Source of the DNA: Sphingobacteriales bacterium 50-39
GTDB taxonomy: Bacteria; Bacteroidota; Bacteroidia; Chitinophagales; Chitinophagaceae
NCBI GenBank assembly: GCA_001898505.1
Contig: MKTZ01000025.1
Location: forward strand, 310,001-374,000
Direction of reading: 5' to 3'
Length of the DNA stretch: 64,000 nt
Of this stretch, positions 41,465 through 51,400 are shown piece after piece. The notes under the pieces are model-generated. The model ran no database searches and had not been told where the DNA came from. It saw only the letters and a program-made list of their open reading frames with translations. The position numbers and the translations under genes are program-made. Position 1 is the stretch's first letter. Each line of letters opens with the position of its first letter.

Positions 41465-44074
41465 ATGAGAAAGATCAGGTTCTTCCTACCGGCCTCTCTA
41501 TTGCTCCTACAGATGGGATATGCTCAGACGCCGGCTGACTCCCATTTCGATCAGCACAAGGTATTCGCCCCTACGTTTTACACTTCGCAGGGGACTGCTA
41601 CCCGGTCGGCAGCCGGAGAGCCTACATCAAAATACTGGCAGAACAGGGCGGATTATAAGATCAATGCTGCATTGGATACCTCCGAGCATAGCATCACCGG
41701 CTCCGTCACCATCACGTATACCAACAACAGCCCTGACAATCTTCCTTTCCTCTGGCTACAATTGGACCAGAACATCTATCGTAAGGATTCCCGTGGGGAG
41801 ATCACCAATCCTGTGACGGGTGGCAGATGGGCCAACAAGACCTTTACCGAGGGAGATGTGATCAAGTCTGTGACGATTGTGGCCGGCGGAGTGTCTTCCA
41901 GGGCGGACTACCTGGTAACGGATACGCGTATGCAGATACGCCTGGCGAATGCATTGAAGAGTGCCGGCAGCCTTCAGATAAAGATCGATTATTCTTTTAC
42001 TGTGCCGCAATACGGCACCGACAGAATGGGTCGGCTGCAGACCCGCAATGGCTGGATCTATGAGATAGCGCAATGGTTCCCTCGTATGGAGGTGTACGAT
42101 GATATTTATGGATGGAATACCCTTCCTTATCTGGGAGCTGGCGAGTTCTACCTGGAATATGGCGACATCGATTACAGCATCACGGCTCCTTCCGACCTGC
42201 TGGTCGTGGGCTCGGGCGAGCTGCTGAATGCCGCAGAAGTACTGACGCCAACTCAATTGAGCAGGCTGACACAGGCTAAGAACAGTGAGCAGCGGGTATT
42301 TATCCGCACTGCTGAGGATGTAACGAACCCTTCCGCTCATCCTGCGAAAAAGAGCCTTACCTGGCATTACAAGTGCACACAGACCCGTGATGTTGCTTTC
42401 GGCGCTTCGCGGGCATTTATATGGGATGGGGCCCGGATAAACCTGCCCAGCGGGAAAAAGGCGCTTGCTCAGTCCGTCTATCCCGCGGAGGCTGCCGGTG
42501 ACAGTGCATGGGGACGCAGCACGGAATTTGTAAAAGGATGTATCGAGCTTTATTCAAAACAATGGTTCGAGTTCACCTATCCTGTCGCCACCAATGTGGC
42601 AGGGATCGTAGGCGGAATGGAATATCCCGGTATCGTCTTTTGTTCGTCCAACAGCCGCCAGGGCGGTCTCTGGGGTGTCACCAATCATGAGTTCGGGCAC
42701 AATTGGTTCCCTATGATCGTGGGTTCCAATGAAAGAAAATATGCCTGGATGGATGAGGGTTTCAATACTTTTATCAATGGCGTGGATACAAAGGTGTTCA
42801 ACAATGGGGAGTTCCATCATAAAGAAGACCAGCAGCGCAATGCAGGGTACTTTTTCAATCCCAATTCGGAGGCGCTGTTCACTATTCCCGACGTCATCAA
42901 ATCGGAGAATCTTGGAGTAGCTGCCTATGCCAAGCCCGCCCTTGCTCTTGACCTGCTGCGCAAATATGTACTGGGCGAAAAGAGATTCGATTATGCCTTT
43001 CGGACATATATCAAGCGATGGGCCTTCAAGCATCCCACGCCCTGGGATTTCTTTCATACGATGGAGAACGCCTCCGGCGAGGACCTGGGCTGGTTCTGGA
43101 GAGGATGGATCTTAAACAACTGGAAGCTGGATCAGGGGATAAAAGAGGTCAAGTATGTCGAGAATGATCCGTCGAAGGGGGCTCTTATCACCGTGGAGAA
43201 CCTGGAAGAGATGGCTATGCCGGTGGCGCTGGCCATCGAGCAGGAGAATGGGACCAGGGATACGCTGACCCTGCCTGTGGAGATATGGATGAAAGGTGGT
43301 TTGAAGACCTTCGCCTATAATTCCACCTCAAAGATCAAGACAGTGGTTATCGACCCTGACCACGATTTCCCGGATATCAATCCTGCCAATAATTCCTGGA
43401 CGAGCATTGCCCAGACCAAGCCGGTACCGCCCGGCACAACGGCGGGCGATGTGCTAAATAAGTATCTGCAGAGCATTGGCGGGAAGGACAAGATAGCCGC
43501 GCTGTCGGATATCGTCATAACGTCCAGCGGCGACGTGCAGGGACAAAGGATCGTACGTACCCAAAAAATAAAAGGGGCCGATAAATCCTATATGGAGATA
43601 ACCCTGCCTGACCAGAATATCACCGCGGTGAAAATATTGATCAATGGGGACAGCGTAAAACTCTCCCAGATGGGGCAGAGTCCCGCATTGAATGAAGATG
43701 CAAGAAAAGAGATCAAGGAGGATGCGAAGCTTTTCCCTGAGCTGGACTTCAACAGGGACGGCTATAAGACCGAACTTACCAGCATCAGGAACATCAATGG
43801 GAAAGACGCGTATGAGGTCAAGGTAACGCTGCCATCGGGCAATGTGTCTACATACTACTATGATGTGAACACCGGCTACAAGATCAAGGCTTCTATGACC
43901 GGAATGGGTGGCAATACCAGCACGGTGGATTATAGCGACTACAGGGACGTAAATGGCTTTAAATTCCCATACCATGTGGTAATGGATCAGGGAGAACTGG
44001 TGCTGGATATGAAAGTCGAGAGTGTGAAATTAAACACCGGATTGACGGATGCGGACTTCAAGCTGGCATTTTAA
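41465..44074 (+). CDS. Secreted M1 aminopeptidase with a C-terminal LolA-like domain
   Basis: 869 residues with a signal peptide (1-20, ...MGYAQTPA). The M1 core contains the substrate motif [10 protein letters not shown] and the zinc site H408-E409-F-G-H412-N-W with the downstream E of WMDEGFNTF. After about residue 655 a separate domain of about 210 residues begins ([20 protein letters not shown]) and continues through [14 protein letters not shown] and [11 protein letters not shown]. This is the pattern of the LolA/outer-membrane-lipoprotein-sorting-like domains often found on Bacteroidota M16 proteases. It cuts N-terminal residues from peptides, probably in the periplasm or at the outer membrane. 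Single gene, followed by a strong terminator. Confidence 0.93.
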   Translation: MRKIRFFLPASLLLLQMGYAQTPADSHFDQHKVFAPTFYTSQGTATRSAAGEPTSKYWQNRADYKINAALDTSEHSITGSVTITYTNNSPDNLPFLWLQLDQNIYRKDSRGEITNPVTGGRWANKTFTEGDVIKSVTIVAGGVSSRADYLVTDTRMQIRLANALKSAGSLQIKIDYSFTVPQYGTDRMGRLQTRNGWIYEIAQWFPRMEVYDDIYGWNTLPYLGAGEFYLEYGDIDYSITAPSDLLVVGSGELLNAAEVLTPTQLSRLTQAKNSEQRVFIRTAEDVTNPSAHPAKKSLTWHYKCTQTRDVAFGASRAFIWDGARINLPSGKKALAQSVYPAEAAGDSAWGRSTEFVKGCIELYSKQWFEFTYPVATNVAGIVGGMEYPGIVFCSSNSRQGGLWGVTNHEFGHNWFPMIVGSNERKYAWMDEGFNTFINGVDTKVFNNGEFHHKEDQQRNAGYFFNPNSEALFTIPDVIKSENLGVAAYAKPALALDLLRKYVLGEKRFDYAFRTYIKRWAFKHPTPWDFFHTMENASGEDLGWFWRGWILNNWKLDQGIKEVKYVENDPSKGALITVENLEEMAMPVALAIEQENGTRDTLTLPVEIWMKGGLKTFAYNSTSKIKTVVIDPDHDFPDINPANNSWTSIAQTKPVPPGTTAGDVLNKYLQSIGGKDKIAALSDIVITSSGDVQGQRIVRTQKIKGADKSYMEITLPDQNITAVKILINGDSVKLSQMGQSPALNEDARKEIKEDAKLFPELDFNRDGYKTELTSIRNINGKDAYEVKVTLPSGNVSTYYYDVNTGYKIKASMTGMGGNTSTVDYSDYRDVNGFKFPYHVVMDQGELVLDMKVESVKLNTGLTDADFKLAF

Positions 44075-44075
44075 C

Positions 44076-44104
44076 ATAAAGCCCCGGGTCACCCGGGGCT
44101 TTAT
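44076..44104. terminator. Bidirectional terminator between the M1 peptidase and YbdK-like genes
   Basis: ATAAAGCCCCGGGT and ACCCGGGGCTTTAT form a perfect 14-bp inverted repeat. It has T-runs in both directions and lies between convergent genes. Confidence 0.88.
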
Positions 44105-44110
44105 CATTCT

Positions 44111-45223
44111 TTATACATTGTGCAGGAATTGATCATGTATGTAATCCATGACAGCGGTAAGGTTCCCGGATTCTTCGTATACTTTCAGCTGTCTGTCCGC
44201 TCCCGTACCCATCTGGAGTATCTTTTCCGCAAAACGTGCGGCTGAACGGCTGCCCAGCGGGTCCAGCACATCGTCTACAAAGTCCAGCAATTCGTAGATA
44301 AGCACCCGTGTGTTCACTTCTTCCTCTTTTCCAAAATCGATGAGGTGGCCGTCGATGCCATACCTGCTGGCCCTCCATTTATTTTCGTTGATCAGCGCCC
44401 TGGAGTACTGGATATAGTTCATGTTCCTCGCGCGGAGCTGATAGATCTTTACACACACCGCCTGAAAAAGGGCGGCGATACAGATGGTCTCGTCCACCGT
44501 CATGGGGACATCGCAGATACGGAATTCCACCGTATTGAAGAATGGGTGTACGCGTAGGTCCCACCAGATCTTTTTGGCGTTGTCGATACAATTGGTCTTT
44601 ACCAGCAGTTTGACAAAGTTGTCATATGCTTCTATGCTTTCGAAATATTCGGGTATCCCTGTTCGGGGGAATTTGTCGAAGACCTTTGTCCGGAAGGATT
44701 TATAGCCTGTGAGCCGTCCTTCCCAGAAAGGGGAGTTGGTGCTCAGCGCATAGATATGCGGAAGGAAGTACCGGGTGGAGTTGGCAATGTGGTTGGCCAT
44801 TTCCCTGCTCTCCATACCTACGTGTACGTGGAGGCCAAAGATCAGGTTGCTGCGGGCAGCTTCCTGCAGTTCGTTGACGATCTCATTGTACCGTGCGTGT
44901 TCCGTGATCAGCTGGCTTTGCCAGTGGCTGAAGGGATGGGTACCTGCCGCGCCTACCCAGAGGCCCAGCCCTTCGGCTATTTGCGATATGGTCTTTCGGA
45001 GGGTGGAAACATCTCTACGCGCTTCTTCGATGTCGCGGCAAATGTCAGTGCCCACCTCAACCACAGCCTGGTGCATTTCAGCCTTTACCTTGTCCTTTAT
45101 GACCTTCTGGCCTTCCGTCACTATCTTCTGTTCGTGACTTTTCAATTCGCGGGTGGCTGGGTCCACCACCATATATTCTTCCTCTACTCCCAGCGTGAAA
45201 GTGCTATAGTTAATATCTGCCAT
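44111..45223 (-). CDS. YbdK-type carboxylate-amine ligase (GCS2 family)
   Basis: 370 residues, full length for COG2170. Motifs are FTLGVEEEYMVVDPATREL (metal-binding Glu residues), GTHPFSHWQSQLITEHARY, NLIFGLHVHVGMESREMAN and VEFRICDVPMTVDETICI. The family joins an amine to the gamma-carboxylate of glutamate; E. coli YbdK has weak glutamate-cysteine ligase activity. Here it is the third gene of a row with an esterase and an ATP-grasp protein, so a specialised amide product is more likely than glutathione. A 118-base gap with palindromic element C separates it from the ATP-grasp gene. Confidence 0.94.
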   Translation of the reverse strand: MADINYSTFTLGVEEEYMVVDPATRELKSHEQKIVTEGQKVIKDKVKAEMHQAVVEVGTDICRDIEEARRDVSTLRKTISQIAEGLGLWVGAAGTHPFSHWQSQLITEHARYNEIVNELQEAARSNLIFGLHVHVGMESREMANHIANSTRYFLPHIYALSTNSPFWEGRLTGYKSFRTKVFDKFPRTGIPEYFESIEAYDNFVKLLVKTNCIDNAKKIWWDLRVHPFFNTVEFRICDVPMTVDETICIAALFQAVCVKIYQLRARNMNYIQYSRALINENKWRASRYGIDGHLIDFGKEEEVNTRVLIYELLDFVDDVLDPLGSRSAARFAEKILQMGTGADRQLKVYEESGNLTAVMDYIHDQFLHNV

Positions 45224-45290
45224 TTGTTAGTAGCGCCCCGGGTCTGGTTTAGTCCGAATGTACCCATCCCCGGTGCGCTGTCTGATGATG

Positions 45291-45320
45291 GGCCTTCGGC
45301 CAGCGGAGCCGTGCTCCGCT
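45291..45320. repeat. Palindromic repeat element (copy C)
   Basis: GGCC-TTC-GGCC (45291-45301) is followed directly by AGCGGAGC-CGT-GCTCCGCT (45302-45320). It has the same two-hairpin layout and TTC loop as copy A. It lies between the ATP-grasp and YbdK genes. Confidence 0.55.
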
Positions 45321-45341
45321 CTGTGTAGTATAGCATATTTC

Positions 45342-46298
45342 TCAAAAATGCCTGTGCTGTACACCGTGTTTAAGGTATTCACCCCATGTGAGGTTATCTG
45401 TGCCATCCTGGTGGGCGATAGCCCTTTCGATGGCGTAGTCGGCGGCTGTTTCTACCACCCAGTTAAAATTATCCTCTCCTACGCTGGTCCTTTCCGCATC
45501 GGGGGCCGGGTTACAAAAATCGATGGCATAGGGGATGCCATCTCTTACGGCCAGCTCGACGGTGTTGAAATCATAGCCCAGCCAGGCGTTGATACGGAGC
45601 ACGATCTCCGTCATCTGCTGCAATCTTTCCGCAGAGGGCGCGAAGTCCGCATGGTAACGGAGATGATGCGGGTTGCGTGGCTCATAGGACATGATACGGA
45701 CATATTTCCCGCCTATGCAATAGCACCGGTAGTATTCGGAGAAAATGATCTCTTCTTGTAACAACATGACCAACTGTCCTGTCTCGCCATGCTTCTGATA
45801 GAATTCCTCTGCATTATGCAGTTTATAGACATTCTTCCAGCCTCCGCCTGCAAAGGGCTTCATATAGGCCGGGAACCCTGTGTAGTTGAATATGGACCCC
45901 CAATCCAGTGGATAGGCGAGGTTCTGGAAGGACTGGTCGCTGGTGTCGGGCGGAAGTTCGCGGGAGGGCAGGATCACTGTTTTAGGAACCGGGACGCCTA
46001 TGCGGGTGGCCAGGCAATTGTTAAAGAATTTCTCATCTGCGCTCCACCAAAAGGGATTGTTGATGACGGCTGTTCCGCACAGCGCTGCATTCTTCAGGTA
46101 GGCCCGATAAAAAGGCACGTCCTGCGAGATACGGTCTATGATGACGTCATAGCCGCTGGGTTCGCCCTGCACCACCTTATCGATACGAACCGGTTCTGCT
46201 ACGATGCCGGAAATATTCTTTCGGTTGATGGCTTCTATAAAGGCCATGGGGAAGCTTCGTTCCTTACCGAACAAGATACCTATTTTTTTGGGGGTCAT
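45342..46298 (-). CDS. ATP-grasp ligase of the amidoligase cluster (RimK-like)
   Basis: 318 residues from ATG 46298 (MTPKKIGILFGKERSFPM). ATP-grasp elements are TGFPAYMKPFAGGGWKNVYKL (Lys and Gly-rich loop; shown here through its core YMKPFAGGGWKNV), QLVMLLQEEIIF (adenine pocket) and DFNTVELAVRDGIPYAIDFCNPAPD (metal-site Glu/Asn). It lies 20 bases after the esterase gene on the same strand. It probably forms an amide or peptide bond with an amino-acid or metabolite; the acceptor is unknown. Confidence 0.85.
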   Translation of the reverse strand: MTPKKIGILFGKERSFPMAFIEAINRKNISGIVAEPVRIDKVVQGEPSGYDVIIDRISQDVPFYRAYLKNAALCGTAVINNPFWWSADEKFFNNCLATRIGVPVPKTVILPSRELPPDTSDQSFQNLAYPLDWGSIFNYTGFPAYMKPFAGGGWKNVYKLHNAEEFYQKHGETGQLVMLLQEEIIFSEYYRCYCIGGKYVRIMSYEPRNPHHLRYHADFAPSAERLQQMTEIVLRINAWLGYDFNTVELAVRDGIPYAIDFCNPAPDAERTSVGEDNFNWVVETAADYAIERAIAHQDGTDNLTWGEYLKHGVQHRHF

Positions 46299-46318
46299 AC
46301 ACCTCGGTTTTAATTGAG

Positions 46319-47041
46319 TTATTGGGCGCCTGGAAGCATAGACAAGTAATGCGGGAACATCTCCTTCCAAACAGGCCAGTCATGATTGCGTTGGGGGCGG
46401 ATGTCCAGCCAATGGTCGATGTTCTTTGCCGCGAGCAGGCTGCTCATCCATTCATTTTGTCCGCGGCAGCTATCCCATTCGGCCGTACCGAGTACGATAC
46501 CCATTCTCCACAGCTCGGGGTCCTGGGCTCCGGGAATAAAGTCCACCGGGTTGTTGTAATAGACATTGTCGTCATAATATCCGTCCACGAAGCTGCGGAT
46601 GTCGAAGACGCCGCTCATGGAAAAGCAGTGACTGGTAATGCCCGGGTGCCGGAATGCGAAATTGGCCGCATGATAGCCTCCGAAGCTGCAGCCGGCCGTA
46701 GCAATGCGATCATATCCCGTCTCATAACGGACCCTTGGGTAGATCTCTTCCAGCAGCAGCCGGTCGTATAAGGTATGTTGATAGGCTCTTTCAGCAGGCG
46801 ATACGGACTTATTGTACCAGCTCTGTGCATCGATGCTGTCCGGGCAGTATATTTTTACTTTCCCGTTGTCCAGGAACCATCTGGCTGTCTCGATAAGTCC
46901 TTGATCTTTATTCTGGTAATAGCTGCCCTGGGAGGTGGGAAAGAGGATAACGGGATGGCCGGCATGCCCAAATACAAGCATTTGAAACTCTCGGCCAAGC
47001 GCGGCGGAATGCCATTTATGATATTCTTCCCCCAAATCCAT
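46319..47041 (-). CDS. COG4947-type alpha/beta-hydrolase esterase
   Basis: 240 residues. It begins with HKWHSAALGREFQMLVFGHAG, then HPVILFPTSQGSYYQ, the nucleophile elbow ATAGCSFGGYHAANFA (Ser) and a C-terminal RNHDWPVWKEMFPHYL with the catalytic His. No signal peptide. It is the first gene of the row esterase, ATP-grasp, YbdK and starts from a TAGATTTG promoter. Probably it acts on the product or precursor of the amidoligases. Confidence 0.88.
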   Translation of the reverse strand: MDLGEEYHKWHSAALGREFQMLVFGHAGHPVILFPTSQGSYYQNKDQGLIETARWFLDNGKVKIYCPDSIDAQSWYNKSVSPAERAYQHTLYDRLLLEEIYPRVRYETGYDRIATAGCSFGGYHAANFAFRHPGITSHCFSMSGVFDIRSFVDGYYDDNVYYNNPVDFIPGAQDPELWRMGIVLGTAEWDSCRGQNEWMSSLLAAKNIDHWLDIRPQRNHDWPVWKEMFPHYLSMLPGAQ

Positions 47042-47075
47042 ATCAATTATGCCTGTATGTTCGTTACAAGTAAAC

Positions 47076-47083
47076 CAAATCTA
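47076..47083 (-). promoter_or_regulatory. -7 element TAGATTTG of the esterase/ATP-grasp/YbdK row
   Basis: TAGATTTG on the minus strand fits TAnnTTTG; 34 bases to the ATG at 47041. Confidence 0.55.
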
Positions 47084-47119
47084 ATGAAAAAAAGGTAGAT
47101 TCCAATTATGAAGATTCTA

Positions 47120-47127
47120 TATATTTG
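47120..47127 (+). promoter_or_regulatory. -7 element TATATTTG before the second esterase
   Basis: TATATTTG fits TAnnTTTG and ends 6 bases before the ATG at 47134, again predicting a nearly leaderless transcript. It diverges from the element at 47076. Confidence 0.6.
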
Positions 47128-47133
47128 GCGCTT

Positions 47134-47952
47134 ATGGAAGTGAGTAGTAGCCCCGTAGTCATTAACGAGCATATGGTGATCGAGTCTTCGTTCCTGGGGC
47201 GTGAAGTATGGGTTGATATTTATGCTCCCGCCGGCATTCGCCACTTTTCCTCCTCAGACCTTTTGCTGATCAATGATGGACAGGACCTGCCTGTCATGCA
47301 GTTTGAAGCTATACTGGAGGAGCTGTATAGCAAGGACCGGATCGCTCCGATGGTCATAGCGGGTATACATGCCGGACCCGACAGAAAGAATGAATATGGT
47401 GTGGCGGACATTCCGGATTATATGGGAAGAGGGGCCAAGGCTGCGGCCTATACCGCCTTTGTCCTGGAGGAGCTGATACCTGCCCTTTGTGATTGGTTTC
47501 AGGATCATTCATTTAAAAGCAAGTCAATAGCTGGATTTTCATTGGGCGCGTTGAGCGCTCTCGATATCCTGTGGCATCATCCGGACGAATTTGTCCGGGC
47601 AGGGCTTTTTTCCGGTAGCTTTTGGTGGAGGTCGAAGGACAAGACCGATGCCGGCTATGACGAAAACGTTCACCGGATCATGCACCGGCAGATAGCGGCG
47701 GGCAGCTATTTTTCGGGTCTGCGATTCTTTTTTGAATGCGGGACGGAAGATGAACGGGAAGACAGGAATGGCAATGGTATCATCGACTCCATCGACGACA
47801 CACTGGACCTGATAGGCGAGCTGGTGAAAAAAGGTTATGATCGTGAAAAGGATATTTGTTATATAGAGGTCCCGGGAGGACATCATGATGTGGCTACCTG
47901 GGCGCGAGTGATGCCAGCGTTCTTACAATGGTTAAACAAAAAACCCGGCTGA
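47134..47952 (+). CDS. Esterase of the enterochelin-esterase (Fes/D-type) family
   Basis: 272 residues from ATG 47134. Alpha/beta-hydrolase: VWVDIYAPAG, LLLINDGQDLPVM, VIAGIHAGPDRKNEYGVADI, the nucleophile KSIAGFSLGALSALDI, LFSGSFWW and the late His in VPGGHHDVATWARVMP. A cytosolic protein without a signal peptide. It is divergent from the COG4947-type esterase and probably belongs to the same amidoligase locus as a second hydrolase. It ends in its own terminator. Confidence 0.9.
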   Translation: MEVSSSPVVINEHMVIESSFLGREVWVDIYAPAGIRHFSSSDLLLINDGQDLPVMQFEAILEELYSKDRIAPMVIAGIHAGPDRKNEYGVADIPDYMGRGAKAAAYTAFVLEELIPALCDWFQDHSFKSKSIAGFSLGALSALDILWHHPDEFVRAGLFSGSFWWRSKDKTDAGYDENVHRIMHRQIAAGSYFSGLRFFFECGTEDEREDRNGNGIIDSIDDTLDLIGELVKKGYDREKDICYIEVPGGHHDVATWARVMPAFLQWLNKKPG

Positions 47953-47966
47953 TGCCGGGTTTTTTA
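47939..47966. terminator. Terminator overlapping the esterase stop codon
   Basis: AAACCCGGC/GCCGGGTTT (47941-47949, 47954-47962) with loop TGAT, followed by TTTT. The stop TGA sits in the loop. It serves both convergent genes. Confidence 0.85.
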
Positions 47967-47972
47967 TTATTG

Positions 47973-48449
47973 TTATTTGGCGTAGGTGTATTTACTGTCC
48001 GTAGAGGCAGTGTTGCCCATCTGGGCGCTGCCGAACTGGCCAAAGGCAAAGGTTGCCGTTGTATAGAGCTTGGTTTTGGTGGCTACTGCGGGGAAAGGCA
48101 GGGCCATGGTAGCGCTCCATTTGTACATGCCGGAAGCATCCGGGGCCGCATTGGTAAACGTGACGGGGATCTTTTTGATATTCAATATAGCGTAGGGGGT
48201 CCTGTTCACTGAATCGGCTGTTTTAAGATTGGCGCTGATGGCATATTTCCCGGAAGTGTCATTGATAGTCCCGGAGGCTGTCATCCAGAGCGTATCGCCC
48301 TTGCTGCTAACCGTGTCCTTGGCATGGGACATCTTGCTGGCCACGGTAAAGGCGATGCTGGGTGTATAGGCGGGCAGCGTAGTGGTCTTGTTACAGGCCA
48401 TCACGATGATCCCGGCTGCGATGAATAAGAACAGAAATAATTTTTTCAT
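47973..48449 (-). CDS. Small lipoprotein downstream of the Oar-like receptor
   Basis: 158 residues from ATG 48449; an ORF from 48482 would overlap the receptor stop. Lipoprotein signal with Cys in IIVMACNKTTT (about 19). The mature part is Thr/Ser/Ala-rich and beta-rich, with no recognised domain. It follows the Oar-like receptor gene by 32 bases on the same strand, so it may be the receptor's surface partner. Confidence 0.75.
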   Translation of the reverse strand: MKKLFLFLFIAAGIIVMACNKTTTLPAYTPSIAFTVASKMSHAKDTVSSKGDTLWMTASGTINDTSGKYAISANLKTADSVNRTPYAILNIKKIPVTFTNAAPDASGMYKWSATMALPFPAVATKTKLYTTATFAFGQFGSAQMGNTASTDSKYTYAK

Positions 48450-48481
48450 ATTAACTATTTTCAATTGTACAATGGTTTTCA

Positions 48482-51400
48482 TTAGTTGAACAAATAACGG
48501 ATGCCGAACTGCATTTGCCAGCGGCTGGCCGTGAATGTCTGACCGTTAGCAAAGCTGGTAAGCGAAGTGCTGGGGGCAAAGCTGTTGACGACAGGTATCT
48601 GGTTGGCTGCATCCAGGTAGGGGAAAGAGAACTGAGGTGTCTTGCCATCAGAGCTCATGCCTTCAAACTTGAGGAAGTTGGAACCTGCTGTAGGTGTCTT
48701 GACCAATCCCCAATATTTGTTCACCAGGTTGCCAAAGTTGAGAATATCCAGGCTCAGGCGCAGTGTGTGCTTGTCGGAGCCTTTCCTGTTCTTTGTATAG
48801 AAGTAGATATCTTCCGTAACATTGAGGTCGAGGTGTTTGTACCAGGGATACATAACGGAGTTAGCCTGTGCATACTGACCGCGGTGCTTGGCCATGTAGT
48901 GATCCTGGTTGATAAAGTTGTTCAGCTGTGTCCAGATCTGGGCGGCTGTACGCGTGTCGGTATGATCCAGGGTTCCGTTGTTGATATTGGAGGGACCGCC
49001 ATTGACGGGTACCAGGCTGATCTCGCTGGCATTACGGGGAATATAGATCAGGTCGTTACCGGAGTTGCCGTCGCCGTTGACATCACCATTATACACATAG
49101 GATGTAGCACCCCAGGTAGTGATCTCGTAGATAGCGCTGACGGAAGTAGCGAAATGCTTGGCATACTCGACATGGTATCCGGCTGTAGCGATGATACGAT
49201 GCGGCTGATACCAGCTGGGGCGGGCCAGGGTAGGTGCATTGGGGTCTGTATTGGAAACGGGACGGGCTGCCCAGAGGGAACTGGCCGTGCTGCCATTTTC
49301 CATAGCCGTCTTGGTCTCGCTGTAAGTATAAGCGACACTGGCATAAAGGTTACGCCAGTTCTTTTGCACCCGCGCAGTAGCGGTGTAAGCATACCCTTTG
49401 CCTGTGTTGGAAAGGAGGATGGCGTTACCGATGTTGGGGTTCGTCAACGTTGCACCACCGGTGCCTCCATAATATTTATTGCTATTGGTCACGGCCGGGT
49501 TGATATAACGGAGACGATTGTCGGGGCCGTTGGAAAGCGTGATAGCATTGGACTCATTCAGGTTGACATTCGACATATAAGGCGCATTGATGTCCTTATT
49601 GTACGTGAACTCACCTGTAAATACCCAGTCACCCAGTTTCTTATCCAGACCTACGCTGGTACGGAGCTTGGTGGGGTATTTGAATTTTTTGTTGATGATG
49701 TTGACAGAATAGGCAGTCGGCGTATTTGTCTGAGGTGTGGCGCCCAGGATACCAGTCAGGGTCGCATTCGGATCAGGATTGAATACAACGCTGTTGTTCT
49801 TGGTAAAAGAACCCCATTGTACGCCATTGTTGGCGGCTTGGTTCTCGATCCATACGAAGGGCGGAGCGCCTTCGAAAATACCGGCGCCGCCACGCAGCTG
49901 CCAGGTCCTGTCACCGGTGATATCCCAGTTGAAACCTACGCGGGGAGAGATAACCAGGAAGCCGTTGGGAGCAGAACCTACGTCATACTGCGCGCTATTC
50001 TGGAATTTCAGAGCGGCGAAGCTGTCGTTACGTGTGAATTTATTCTGATAGGTAGTGTAGTCGAAGCGAACGCCATAGCTAAGGGTAAAAGTGGGTGTTA
50101 CACGCCATTTATCCTGTGCGAACAGGCTCAGGTTGGTAGCGCCTGCATAAGCCCAGGGGAAGGCTCCGCCTTTGAGTGTAGAGTATTGTTGGTAGTAAGA
50201 GGCTGCAGGAGCGCCGTTCTCAAAGTCTGCCAGGCTATTGAACTGGTATACGCCGTTGAAACCCGGAGCGAATGCGTTCTGGTATTTTTTGTAGCTGTTC
50301 TGGGTACCGATGGTGATCTCATGAGCGCCCTTGTAAAAGCTGAAGATATCTGTCAGCTGATAGGAGTCCATGTTCAGCGTATTGTTGTAGGTGTACATTT
50401 CATACCCGAAAGTCGTATAGATGTTGTTGTTGCTCATGATGTCCACCAGGGGAAAGCTCTTGGAGCTTGACTGGGGCGAACGGAAGTCTCTTTCACGGGT
50501 ATAACCCACCTGCAGCTTGTTGGAGGCCTTATTGCCCAGACGTGTATTCAGCTCGAGGATATAGATATTGAGGTTATTGTTGATCCTGTAGCCGCTGCCA
50601 AAGAAGGGCAGAGAGAAAGTGCCGGGCTGACCGCCTGTGACCTGACCCGAACCGGGACGGCTGGTGCTGGCGAACTGATCAGCGTAGGACTTCAGATAGT
50701 TGTATTTCAGGGTCAGGGTATTGTAATTGTTGATGTTGAAGTCCAGACGGGCGTTGACCTTATAGCTGTTGGTCTTGAAAGAAAAACCCGTATAGGAACC
50801 CGGATCATAATTATAGGTCGTCTTCAGATAAGAGGCGATGCTCGCCAGCACATCTGCATTGGCATTGGACACGGAGCCTGCAGAAGGAGAGTGGTTGGCG
50901 TCGGAAGGGATGATATTGGTAGCGGGAGCGCTTTGGATGTTCTGTTCGGCATTGATAAAGTAGAACAGCTTGCTGGGGATAATGGCGCCGCCGATGCTAC
51001 CACCCAGTACATTGTACGTAAAGGGGGTTCTCAGCACCTTGGTATTTTCAACATTATAACCAATGGTACCGGGGGTCTTGATATAATCATAAACAGTAGC
51101 TCTGATCTGGTTGGTACCGCTGCGGGTGACGGAATTAATACCTGCTCCGGTGAAGCCGCCTTGTCTTACATCATAAGGAGCTACGTTGACCTGGATCTGG
51201 TCGATGGCGTCCAGTGCGATGGGCTGGGCGTTGGCCTGGCCACCCAGGGTGGAAGAAAGACCAAAGGAGTTGTTGAAGTCGGCGCCGTCCACGGTGATGT
51301 TGTTCATGCCAGGGTTGCTTCCGGAGAAGCTAAGACCGTTAGAAGAGGGTTCCAGCTTGGCAAAGTCCTGGACCGAACGTTGGATGGTCGGCAGTCTTTC

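Noticed and set aside
48515-50470. 651-codon plus-strand open frame
   Set aside because: It lies wholly antisense to the Oar-like receptor, whose domains are clear; the frame is a by-product of codon bias and its product resembles no family.
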